Of a stretch of 64,000 nucleotides of DNA, positions 55,668 through 64,000 are shown in pieces (the first letter of the stretch is position 1; each line of letters begins with the position of its first letter). Both the position numbers and the translations under genes were made by a program. The stretch lies in the NCBI RefSeq assembly GCF_035222275.1, contig NC_085884.1:1178001-1242000 (forward strand). Reading direction: 5' to 3'. The DNA comes from Podospora bellae-mahoneyi. Lineage: Eukaryota; Ascomycota; Sordariomycetes; Sordariales; Podosporaceae. The notes below the pieces were generated by a model. It saw nothing but the letters and a program-made list of their open reading frames with translations. It was not told the origin of the DNA and did no database searches.

Positions 55668-57083
55668 TTACAGTCCATTCCTCAAGTTATCGTACTTGGT
55701 ATCCGGATAGGTGACACAGTTCTCCTTGTACTGCAACGCTCCTGGCCCACCAAAGGTGTCAACCACGTTGGCGATCAGACTTTCAGGCCCTTCCTTATCA
55801 GCTGAACTCTCCCACCACATGCCACCACCCAAGCCCCTGTCTACGACATACTGCGCCTTTCTTCTAGCCAAGGGAACAGTATCATAGCTCACCATGGTCC
55901 TCGTCCCGGGGTGGTAGCAGTAGCTCGCGCCCGCCTCATGATCATACCTCTCCTCCGACCCCTCCAATGGCAACTTCTTGTAATCATGCACACCATTCTC
56001 CCACGTCCCCTCGCCCACACCACTGTACGGACCGCCGGGGCCGTCAGTCTGCTGAAAGGCCCTCCCGTACAGTGGCATTCCCAGCACGATCTTGCCCGGA
56101 TGGACACCCTGACTGACATAATGGCTCACTGCGGCGTCGGTGCTAAAAGGGGTAGACTGCGGGTTGTGAGGGGAGGGGAAGAGGTTGGCCTGGTGGCCGG
56201 CGGTGGAGTCCCACGATCCGGCGTAGTCGTAGGCCATCAGGTTCCAAAAGTCGAGGTACCTGTCCATTCCGGGGAGGTCCATATTCTGGAGGTTTTGGAA
56301 GCCGGCGGGAGAAGCGACGGTGAGTTCGAAGTGGGGTCGGGAGGGGAGGGTGGAGGAGTAGGCGTCGAGGTGGGAGCGGAGGGTGGAGAGGAGGGAGACG
56401 AGGTGGGAGGCTTCGGTTTGGGAGGAGGGGTATTCCCAGTCTATGTCTAGGCCGTCGAAGCCCATGTTTTTGAGCTGGGGGAGGGTGTTAGAGGGGGTTT
56501 GGGTAAAGGCGGGGAGTGATTAAGGGGGGCTTACAAGGTCAACGGCGGTGCGCGCGAAATTCTCACGGCCCTCCGGGGTGGAGGCGGGCTGTTTAAAATT
56601 GGAGGAGTAGGTCCATCCTCCGATTGACAAGAGGACTTTGAGGTTGCGGTTCCGCGACTTGAGGATGTTGAGCTGCTTGAGACAGCCGTAGAGGTTGGTG
56701 CCCGAGTCGTTCCAGGAGTCGCCTTCCCAGTGGATGTCGGTGTCGGCCCAGGTGTCGGTGAGGTAGACCTCTCCCGACTCGGAGCGGACGTTGGCGAAGG
56801 CATAGAGGATGTGGGTGAGGTTCTGGACGGGGAGGTCTTGCGGGCGGTGCTTGCGGCCGTAGATGGCCCAGTTGACGAAGTAGGCTACGCTGCGGTAGCC
56901 GGGGGTGACTGGTCCGCCGCCCATCTTGGGAGAGTCTTGTTGGATGGGGGACCTTGTTGGGTTGGTGAAGATGGTCTTGGAGAGGAGAACGGCGGCGCTC
57001 AGGAGGAGGACAGTTAAGGAGGTGGCTATCAAGATGGGGGACCGGCGGGAACGGGAGGTTTGAGGTGTTCCAGAAGACGGCAT
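55668..57083 (-). CDS. GH18 chitinase with N-terminal membrane anchor
   Basis: Two exons (57083-56535, 56474-55668) with a 60-nt GTAAGC...CCCAG intron give 451 aa. A short cytosolic Ser/Arg-rich start ([16 protein letters not shown]) precedes one hydrophobic helix ([19 protein letters not shown]), indicating a type II anchor or uncleaved signal. The GH18 barrel is complete: [46 protein letters not shown], the catalytic [10 protein letters not shown] (Asp190, Asp193, Asp195, Glu197), [25 protein letters not shown] and [12 protein letters not shown]. It hydrolyses beta-1,4-linked GlcNAc by the substrate-assisted mechanism. The membrane anchor and lack of a CBM suggest a wall-remodelling role (subgroup A-like fungal chitinase) rather than secretion. 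All catalytic residues are intact. Confidence 0.92.
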
Positions 57084-58074
57084 ATGGGGGAGGTTATATA
57101 ACAGTAAGCCGCTTTGGGGGGTCGGCGGTTTGTTTGTCTCTGCTGCGGAGCGGATAGGAATGCCGGGGCCGAGAGGGAGCTGATGGCGGAGACCAACTTG
57201 GCAACCAGCCCAAGGAGAGGGGCCCGGCTGTGTTTCTTTTATTACAGCGGCGGCGGCACGGGGATTACAAGAAAGCTACGCACTTGAGACGCCACTTGAC
57301 GCGTACTTCTTATGGGTTCAATGGCACGAATGGTTAACAGAGATGCCACGCAATTCCAGGTGGGATTTTTGATAAGTGTCCAGGGCTCTTCAGCCAAGCA
57401 AGTTGGGCGGGGATAGACACTGATGTCATGTCACGACTCTTGAGCTGAGGTGCCAGAGCCAATGGTCTCGAGGCCCTGTCAGGCGGGGCTGTCTAGCTTG
57501 ATTGGTGGGGTCTGTGGCTGAAGAGCAAGGCAGCTTAGGTGCCCTGGCTCTTGGCAGCGGCCTCCATCAATCATCAATCACAGAACAACAACTTCTCCAT
57601 CAAATAAGTGAAAAACAAAATGGCCAAATCATGGTATTACAGTAGTACGCCTAAACGCCATTCTCCGCCATTTTACCTACCTAACCTATACTCTTACCAC
57701 GTCGGGAGATGTGACAAGGGCTGTATTACAGGGCTTGGAACAGTAGTTCAATTACAGTAGAAATCTTCAATGGCCTCGAAGTCCATGATGAAGAAGAGAA
57801 GAAGAAACTTGGAGTAGTCCAGTGATCCTGAACGTGTATTTATCTCCCGTCAAGTGGTCCGTGCCTCCCTTGCTTCAGGCCGCTGCCAAGTCCTTCAATA
57901 TATCACTGGGCCAGTAGCATTCCCACCATGCCTTTCATTGACTGCTTCACTTTCAATAAATGGCTCACAACGTGCAGGTTGCCGGCGATTGGGCCGTGAT
58001 GTGGCCGGTTGTTTTGTTGGCCGTGTGACACTATCTTGCCCCTTCTCATGCTCGCCCACGAGCTCTGAATGCCT
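57084..58074. other. Intergenic, no supported gene
   Basis: About 1 kb between the GH18 start and the 3' end of the SET-chromodomain gene. Frames at 57854-58123 (plus) and 57903-58238 (minus) overlap the downstream gene's end and lack motifs. Confidence 0.35.
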
Positions 58075-59835
58075 TCAAGCCTCCACTCGGGAGTCCTTGG
58101 GTTTGCCGGGTTGCTGTGCGTGAAAGGTGCGGACAGCTGCCTTGGCTCCGTCGCTGTAGAAGTGCTCAAAGGGTTCCCAGGTCCAATGTCTCCTCTGAGG
58201 CCATCCTTCCCACTTGACCAGATACTTGACTTCATCACCCATCAAGGTCGAGTCCATCACCTTTTCCACTTGATAGTCTTCTGCCTCGACTGGCGCCGCT
58301 TCTCGCAGGACCTGGTCTACATCAGGCAGTGCCTGACCGCCAGCGCGATAGGGCTCGGCGTGCACTTTCGGCTTGTTCCCCAAATTGCCAAGTGAGTATC
58401 CGAGGACATCCTCCATCTCCTCGTCGGTGTCAGTTGGCGAGCTAAGAGTTGAGTCAGAGGAGTAGCCAGCATCGCCAACTATTTCAATAAGCTCCTGCTG
58501 TTCAAGAGCCTCTTTAACACCAGAAACATAGCTCCTTGAAGCCTGTCTGTCGATCCGCTGGCGTTTCCTGATACCAGAGGACACCTTTGATAAGCTGGCC
58601 GGTGAATATGTGGCAAGTTTGCCTCTAGTCCGTCTGTGTCTTGGACCTGACCTCGAGGTGGCCCCTGGCCTCAAGGGTGACGGCCTGAAGGGATCTGGCC
58701 TCCCGGGATCTGGCCTCCCGGGATCTGGCCTCCCGAGATCTAGCGTTACGGGTCTCTCTGGTGTCGAAGGAGGGGAGGAGAGGGGCGAATCTGAGTCACT
58801 GTCCAGTGGAAGCTCGCGTTTCTGGTCCAGCGGAAGGACGGGGCGAGCACGTGTACGTGGCTTGTTAGTCGCCGTATCCGCATGGCCCTCGGCTTTGTGC
58901 GCAATGGGATAGAGGTTGCAACGACACTGCATTTTAAATTTGTCGAAATAGCTTCGTCCGTAGTTGACGTATATCTCATGCCCCTCCTCGATTGGCCTGA
59001 GGGCTTTGAAAACCAAGACTCTGATGCCGCCGATGGTCTCGGGGCTGCACGCGACGTTGGGGCGGCAGTGGTGGTTGATAAACCGGGTCCAGTTGCCGTA
59101 CATTCCCGCATCAATGTTGTATGGGTACTCGCCGATATGGTCGTCCATTTCGTAAACGTAGGCGCTGTTGGGCACGTGTTCGCTGTCGTGTTTACATATC
59201 ATACCGTAATAGATGCCAATGATTCCATCTTGCTCCACATCACGACCGGGCTTCATGAAGGCGCCATAGCCCCGGTCCGGCGTCATGCGGATGGCGATAT
59301 GATCTTTAGCCCACTCGGCCAACTGGTCTCGGAAGGGGGCGTAACAAGTGTATTGGTTGCACTCTTCGCTATCTGGTCTGTACCAGCTGTGGCACACCAA
59401 ACACGTAAACGCATAATAGTGTTCCCCAAAGGGCGACATCAAACGACTGATACCATCGGACAAATAGTCGGCGTTGGCTCTGCGAATCCGAGTGGCGAGG
59501 GTGGGCACGCGCAAATCAAAGTCGGTGTACTTGACGAGGTAATCTCTGATCTCGTACACCTCGCGATCTTCGAGGGGGCTTGTGGATTGATAATCTTGAC
59601 TAGAGATTTGGAAGAGCTTGGGAAACTTGGTGGGATCTGAGTGGAAATCAAGGGGCATAAGGCTGAGCATGAATTGATAATCCTCCTCTGACATATTGTT
59701 ATTGACGACACCAGCACGCAACATAGCCGCCTCTCGTATAGCGCGCGTTTGCCGCGGAGACGTGTCTGCCGGCCCTGACGTGTTTGTAGGCGGCTGATAC
59801 ACTTCATCGTCGTCGCTGTTGTTGTTGCGAGGCAT
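58075..59835 (-). CDS. SET-domain protein with a C-terminal chromodomain (order SET then chromo)
   Basis: A single intact exon of 586 aa starts at the ATG at 59835. Residues about 145-164 hold a cysteine cluster (CLVCHSWYRPDSEECNQYTC). The SET domain spans about 178-300: RGYGAFM (substrate/SAM loop), NWTRFINHHCRPN (248-260, the NHxCxPN motif), GIRVLVFKALRPIEEGHEIY and VNYGRSYF. A CRC follows at 304-306, resembling a minimal post-SET zinc ligand. A 200-residue linker is basic and Pro-rich, with GRPDPGRPDPGRPDPFRP repeats. The chromodomain is at 521-575: YQVEKVMDSTLMGDEVKYLV, KWEGWPQRRHWTWEPFEHF. Tyr521, Trp542 and Trp545 can form the aromatic cage for methyl-lysine. Clr4/Suv39/DIM-5-type writers carry the chromodomain before SET or lack it; here the order is reversed. 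It is inferred to be a nuclear lysine methyltransferase that also reads methyl-lysine. The substrate is unknown. Confidence 0.82.
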   Translation of the reverse strand: MPRNNNSDDDEVYQPPTNTSGPADTSPRQTRAIREAAMLRAGVVNNNMSEEDYQFMLSLMPLDFHSDPTKFPKLFQISSQDYQSTSPLEDREVYEIRDYLVKYTDFDLRVPTLATRIRRANADYLSDGISRLMSPFGEHYYAFTCLVCHSWYRPDSEECNQYTCYAPFRDQLAEWAKDHIAIRMTPDRGYGAFMKPGRDVEQDGIIGIYYGMICKHDSEHVPNSAYVYEMDDHIGEYPYNIDAGMYGNWTRFINHHCRPNVACSPETIGGIRVLVFKALRPIEEGHEIYVNYGRSYFDKFKMQCRCNLYPIAHKAEGHADTATNKPRTRARPVLPLDQKRELPLDSDSDSPLSSPPSTPERPVTLDLGRPDPGRPDPGRPDPFRPSPLRPGATSRSGPRHRRTRGKLATYSPASLSKVSSGIRKRQRIDRQASRSYVSGVKEALEQQELIEIVGDAGYSSDSTLSSPTDTDEEMEDVLGYSLGNLGNKPKVHAEPYRAGGQALPDVDQVLREAAPVEAEDYQVEKVMDSTLMGDEVKYLVKWEGWPQRRHWTWEPFEHFYSDGAKAAVRTFHAQQPGKPKDSRVEA

Positions 59836-60506
59836 CGTGAATGATTAGGGATCTATAGTGTGTCGATACTAATAATTGTACAGATACCTGGTCTTGTACA
59901 AGTCTGAAGCTGCTATATGTCCGATTTTGAAAGGTTCAATGGACAGGACTGAAATTCTCCAGGAATTCCCAGATGGACCTGGTTTGACTATGCTGATATT
60001 GAAGACGAAACTGCTGGGTCATGGACATGGAGTCTTCATCTTGAATGACCGACGGAAACGGAAGGGTTATGTAGCCGTCTCTGTCTCTTTGTTTGAGGTC
60101 TGCATCGAGTTCACAATGCATTCATTTCTACAGGAAAACATAAATGGGTTCCCGCGGGATGCACATGGATAAAGAGAACCGAGATACATCTAGAGACAAA
60201 GCCTTCCACTTTTGGTCTGGTTCATAGGACCATGAAGTCTTCAAAAACGTTTAGCGGAGTTCTGTTTCTACTCTTCTCTGTAGGTGTAAGGTACATTGAG
60301 CACGCAGTCGAGTCAAGCAATTGGTATTCGGCATTTCACCACTGCTGAGTTACCGTGAGATCACCCCTGAACATCCCCTGACTTATCGACTACGTATATA
60401 GGTACGTATCGATATCTGGGAACACTCTGCGCTAGTAACCCCATGATATCCTTAACTCGCAGGTCTTGGAAAAGTAGTACAATCTTTTCTCTCCTCGTAC
60501 AAGTAC
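59836..60506. other. Intergenic between two minus-strand genes
   Basis: No supported gene. It contains the promoter side of the SET-chromodomain gene and the 3' side of the hypothetical gene at 60507-61034. The frames at 59876-60172 lack motifs. Confidence 0.35.
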
Positions 60507-61034
60507 TCACACCTTTCTCTGTCCTCTCCCAATCAAACCCCACCAAAAGCCCCAGCACCCTCCACAACCCCTTTTCCTCCCTCTACCCTTTTTGACAGCC
60601 CTTACTTCCTCCCCCAACGCCAGACTCTCCTTCTCACCCCCCACATCCTGATGTGAACGAGCAGGGCTGAAAATCGTAACAGCCTTCTTCCCTCTCAAGC
60701 CAGGCTCATCAGAAGTATGCTTGTCAAAATGTGCCGTAGGAGGTTGCTGAATCTCAATCTGTATGCTCTCCCTCTTTAGAATCCTGACCTGTGTTGCCTC
60801 CTCCTGCCTTGCCGTTGAAGTTTCAGTGCTGGTAGTACTATTTCTTGACTCAGACGTGACAGTCGCTGGTGGTGGTGGTTCGAGAGTGATGGACGACGAG
60901 GCGGTTGTGTTTTCTGTGACTGGTGGAGGAGGTGGTAAAACAGCAGCCCGAGGGGGAGGGGTATATCCCATCATGAGCGACATCAGGCTTGGTGGAGAGG
61001 CCAGGTCGTTGTTTTCTGTATAGGAGGAGGCCAT
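60507..61034 (-). CDS. Hypothetical disordered protein, basic C-terminus
   Basis: A single frame of 175 aa starts at the ATG at 61034. It starts MASSYTENNDLASPPSLMSL, then is rich in Pro, Ser and Thr (PPPRAAVLPPPPPVTENTTA, STTSTETSTARQEE). Short charged pieces follow (QVRILKRESIQIEIQQPP), and it ends in a strongly basic, Gly/Trp-rich tail (KKGRGRKRGCGGCWGFWWGL). No transmembrane segment or known domain is visible. The tail could be a nuclear or nucleic-acid-binding signal, but this is a guess. The codon composition is like that of neighbouring genes and there are no internal stops, which is the main support. Confidence 0.45.
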   Translation of the reverse strand: MASSYTENNDLASPPSLMSLMMGYTPPPRAAVLPPPPPVTENTTASSSITLEPPPPATVTSESRNSTTSTETSTARQEEATQVRILKRESIQIEIQQPPTAHFDKHTSDEPGLRGKKAVTIFSPARSHQDVGGEKESLALGEEVRAVKKGRGRKRGCGGCWGFWWGLIGRGQRKV

Positions 61035-62227
61035 TGTTGGACTTGGAGATGGAATTTATTCGGATGGCATGGGAAAACGTTCACATGGTACGGTTGGAAA
61101 AAGAAAAGGTTGAAAATAATCTGATCACCAAACATCCAAGCGCGCGGGAAATTTCTCAAAAGATGGAAATTTCCGCCCTCGTGAGGGAGTCCGATCCGAG
61201 ACATGATTCACAACATACCACATCCCAACCCCTCGGGCTGGGCAAAGAAGTACAGGTGCCCAACCGAACCGACCCGAAGGGGCGTTGCTGCAGGGCCGCG
61301 GTTTAAACGCGTGTTTTGACAGGAGACAGGTCATGGGGGGTTGATGCAACAGGATAAATTACCCCTTTTTGGGGGGGGCGAGTGGTATTCCCCCACTGCA
61401 ATACCGACCGGCTGTTTACAACATTGGTGCCTGAAAGAAAATCAACATGGAGATCAACGGCATGCTCCGGTGAAGAAAAATTCTGAAGAGGGTTGTGTTT
61501 CTCCTTGACATTTGTCTTTGAGATCTGTCTTTGTTCGAGTCTCGGGGCGCATTGTCTTAAATCCGCAAAAAGCTTCAAACCCATGCAAAGTTTTCGAGGA
61601 ACATAACAAAGGAAAAGGACTCTTTCATGTTGTGAATGTACTGCAGCCTGCGTTTACAATGGGGCTCGAGTCGACTAGACCGGAATAAGAGGCTCTGGCT
61701 TTAGGGATTCCCGAGGACCTGGTAACGAATGGGATAACGTCATAAGTCTTCAATTGATCGATATGTAGCGCGGAAGTATGTCAGCAAAGTGGCAGCTTGA
61801 ATTATTACTTCAGCCCTGTCACAGTAAGAGTCTCCAGCTAGGTATGTCTTATGTGCTTGATGTTTCAACGTGGACGTCCTCTTTCGCTCGGCTCCGAGTT
61901 CCCCGAATACAGTTAGAACTTCAATTGCACGATGGAAGCTTCCATCAGTGCGGTCGAGGGACGTTCCGTAATTATGGCTAGGTCATCCACAGTTGTGTTA
62001 CTTGGTTGGTGGAAAAGTTTGGAAACAAATAAACCCGGTAAAGGGGAAAGACGGGTTGGGTTGTGGTGTTGGAGAACAATACTACCCTCGTGGATATCTT
62101 AGCGTTAGTGAAACATACCAACCATACTCATATAGATCACTATAAAATCAAACCATCCTCACCATCCAGCCTTAACCAAGATGTTCGACACTTGAGGCTC
62201 AAGTGCCTCCCTCACCCCTCCAGCACC
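61035..62227. other. Intergenic; promoter side of the GH30 gene
   Basis: No supported gene in about 1.2 kb. Frames at 61125-61349, 61303-61584 and 61778-61981 lack motifs. The last 100 bp hold a TATA-like box listed separately. Confidence 0.35.
62141..62147 (+). promoter_or_regulatory. TATA-like box of the GH30 gene
   Basis: TATAAAA at 62141-62147 is 87 bp before the ATG at 62228, a usual distance for a fungal TATA element allowing for a 5' leader. Assigned by pattern only. Confidence 0.4.
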
Positions 62228-63692
62228 ATGGCACCCTCCTTCCTCCACCTCGCCACAGGCATAGCCCTCCTTACAACCACCGCCCACGTCGACCTCACCA
62301 CCACCATCGATGCAACCTCCAACCGCGGTACCTGGGAAAGCTGGAGCACCTCCCTAGCCTGGTGGGCAACCACCTTCGGCCACTGCGACGACCTAGCAGA
62401 CATCTTCTTCACCCTCCGCACAACCCGCCACCAATCTGTCCCCCTCCCCGGCCTAGGCTTCACAATCGCCCGCTACAACCTCGGTGCCACAACCGCCAAA
62501 ACCACCATCCCCCCTTCCACCTCCATGAAAACCTCCCCCTCCATCATCCCCTCCCGCCTCATCCAAGGCTTCCGGCTCGACTGGACCTCCTCCCTCCCGA
62601 CCTCCCCATCATGGAACTGGTCCGCCGACCCAAACCAACGCTCCATGCTCCTCAAAGCCTCCTCCCGCGGCGCCACCACCCTCGAGCTCTTCTCCAACTC
62701 CCCAATCTGGTGGATGTGCAAAAACCACAACCCCTCCGGTTCCGACGACGGCAGATCCGACAACCTCCAATCATGGAACTACCAAAACCATGCTGTCTAC
62801 CTGGCCACAGTGGCGAGATACGCAGCAGAAAACTGGGGGGTGAGCTTCACATCAGTAGACCCATTCAACGAGCCGTCAGCAACCTGGTGGAACGGCAAGA
62901 CCGGCACGCAAGAAGGCTGCCACTTCGACGCCTCCACCCAGATCGCCGTGGTGGGGTATCTAAGGCAGAAACTGGACAATCGGGGGTTGAAAGGGGTGGT
63001 CATTTCCGCCTCGGACGAGAGCCATTACGACGAGGCGGTTGAGACGCTCAGGAAATTCGAGGGCAACAGGACTGTGATGGGGGTAGTGGGGAGGGTGAAG
63101 GTGCATAAATATCAGTATGAAAAAGGGAAGGAGGGATGTGCTGTTTGATATGGTGAACAAGGCGGGGAAGAAGCTTTGGCAGAGTGAATATGGGGAGGCG
63201 GGTGCTACCGGGGAGAGGTTGGTGAGTAATTTGCTGCTGGATATGCGGTGGTTGAGGCCGATGGCGTGGGTGTACTGGCAGGTTTTGGATGGGGGTGGGT
63301 GGGGTTTGATTGACGCGGATAATGACAGGAAGACGATCGGGCAGGTGAACCAGAAGTATTTTGTTCTCGCGCAGTTTGCGAGGCATATCAGGCCGGGGAT
63401 GAGGATTTTGGATGGGGGGAGTGATTACGCTGTTGCGGCTTATGATGAGAAGGCGAGGAAGCTGGTGATTGTAGCTGTTAACTGGGGGGAGGCCCAGTAT
63501 ATCAATTTTGATCTGGGGAGGTTTGGAGCCGTTAGGTCGGATGGATCGGTGGTCAAGAGGTGGGCGACACAGATTGGGAGTGGCAGTCGTTATGTTGAGT
63601 ACAGTGATACTCAGCTTAGTGGGAAGAAGTTCTGGTCAAGATTTGAAAAGAAGATGGTCCAGACTTTTGAAGTGACGGGTGTTGTTCTGTAG
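62228..63692 (+). CDS. GH30 family glycosidase, endo-beta-1,6-galactanase-like; one frame break
   Basis: The ATG at 62228 (CAGCACCATGGCACC) begins a signal peptide (MAPSFLHLATGIALLTTTAH). GH30 features follow: GTWESWSTSLAWWATTFG, LGFTIARYNLGA, FSNSPIWWMCKNHNPSG, and the acid/base in SVDPFNEPSATWWNG. After the frame break come the nucleophile in KKLWQSEYGEAGA and AWVYWQVLDGGGWGLIDADN, then the beta-sandwich end (RILDGGSDYAVAAYD to VQTFEVTGVVL). The pattern fits the fungal endo-beta-1,6-galactanase group, which trims arabinogalactan side chains. The frame changes by one base within an A/G homopolymer stretch at about 63117-63131, between KYQYEKG and RRDVLFDMV. No intron fits there. All catalytic residues are kept and only this break exists, so it is either a very young pseudogene or a sequencing/assembly indel. 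It would be about 488 aa if read through. Confidence 0.75.
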
Positions 63693-63777
63693 ATTGATTG
63701 ATAGATACATACCTACGATTGTTGCCTTGCTTCCCTTGAGATTCTCCCAGCAAGAACCACAGGGTCAACTATGAGCC

Positions 63778-64000
63778 TCAAACCTCATAAGGTGACTTGA
63801 CATCCCTCCAAGTCGAATCATCCGCTCTTTCGGCCTTGTACTCGTTCCAGAATCTCTCAAATGCCCGCCGACTGTACATGTCTTTCGGGGGACCCTCTCC
63901 GTCACCAAAGCGGTCCAGGATTGCGCTGTTGTACTGATGCAGGCCTTCTAAATGCTGAACGAGGAAGGGCTTTTTGTCCTTGCGTGCAGAAACCACAGTC
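63778..64000 (-). CDS. C-terminal end of an unrecognised protein, running off the right edge
   Basis: A minus-strand frame is open from base 64000 to a stop at 63778 (about 73 codons). It reads QHLEGLHQYNSAILDRFGDG, then PPKDMYSRRAFERFWNEYKA, and ends WRDVKSPYEV. The charged, helical-looking sequence is convincing as coding, but I cannot name the family from its end alone. There is no start in the window. It is convergent with the GH30 gene, 85 bp apart. It could alternatively be the last exon of a multi-exon gene. Confidence 0.5.
   Translation of the reverse strand, partial: TVVSARKDKKPFLVQHLEGLHQYNSAILDRFGDGEGPPKDMYSRRAFERFWNEYKAERADDSTWRDVKSPYEV

Noticed and set aside
58882-59640. 252-codon plus-strand open frame over the SET domain
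   Set aside because: Antisense shadow; the hydrophobic Val/Leu-rich composition is what a reversed GC-rich coding strand gives.

Overview
The window looks like nuclear DNA of a filamentous ascomycete, most likely one of the Sordariomycetes and probably Sordariales. Introns are short (48-153 nt) with GTRNGT donors and internal CTRAC/CTAAY-like branch sites. The gene content fits too: HET-domain incompatibility genes, GH7/GH18/GH30 carbohydrate enzymes, a SAT4/rhodopsin-type membrane protein, and decayed AT-rich intergenic blocks of the kind left by RIP. Family names come from motif recognition only; nothing was searched.

The left half (about 0-31 kb) is accessory and decayed. It holds the edge of a gene at 1-175. 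Four broken copies of one unrecognised gene family lie at 0.3-0.9, 1.3-1.8, 8.3-8.9 and 30.0-30.6 kb. A serine beta-lactamase-like pseudogene is at 3.8-5.4 kb and a MARVEL-like four-helix membrane protein with a probable long disordered tail at 6.6-8.1 kb. A duplicated, internally expanded repeat (9.2-9.7 kb) precedes an intact five-exon GH7 protein that has lost two of its three catalytic acidic residues (10.1-11.7 kb). AT-rich fossil DNA (13.9-15.5 kb) is followed by a CaiB/BaiF CoA-transferase (15.5-17.3 kb), a gene-poor stretch, a small protein with a likely N-myristoylation signal (20.6-21.1 kb), two broken HET-domain genes (22.4-24.5 and 28.0-29.6 kb) and a broken short-chain dehydrogenase (24.9-26.0 kb).

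The right half (about 31-64 kb) is mostly intact core genome: an MFS multidrug-type transporter, a DUF829/TMEM53-like hydrolase-fold protein, a single-pass membrane protein with GSPLR repeats, a tail-anchored CBS-PB1 protein, mitochondrial ribosomal protein uS2m, an SPT10-like acetyltransferase with an H2C2 zinc module, chaperonin subunit CCT7, a six-exon SAT4/rhodopsin-type membrane protein, the head-to-head pair eS26 and ubiquitin-eS31, a membrane-anchored GH18 chitinase, an intact protein with SET followed by a chromodomain, a disordered hypothetical protein, a GH30 galactanase-like gene with one frame break, and the C-terminal end of a gene running off the right edge.

There is no cluster that reads as one pathway. 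Translation and protein-folding genes (uS2m, CCT7, eS26, ubiquitin-eS31) sit together at 43-55 kb, and secreted or wall-active glycosidases are scattered. The most unusual items are the SET-then-chromodomain protein, the GH7 probable pseudoenzyme, the four-copy decayed family, and a 162-bp hairpin element upstream of CCT7.
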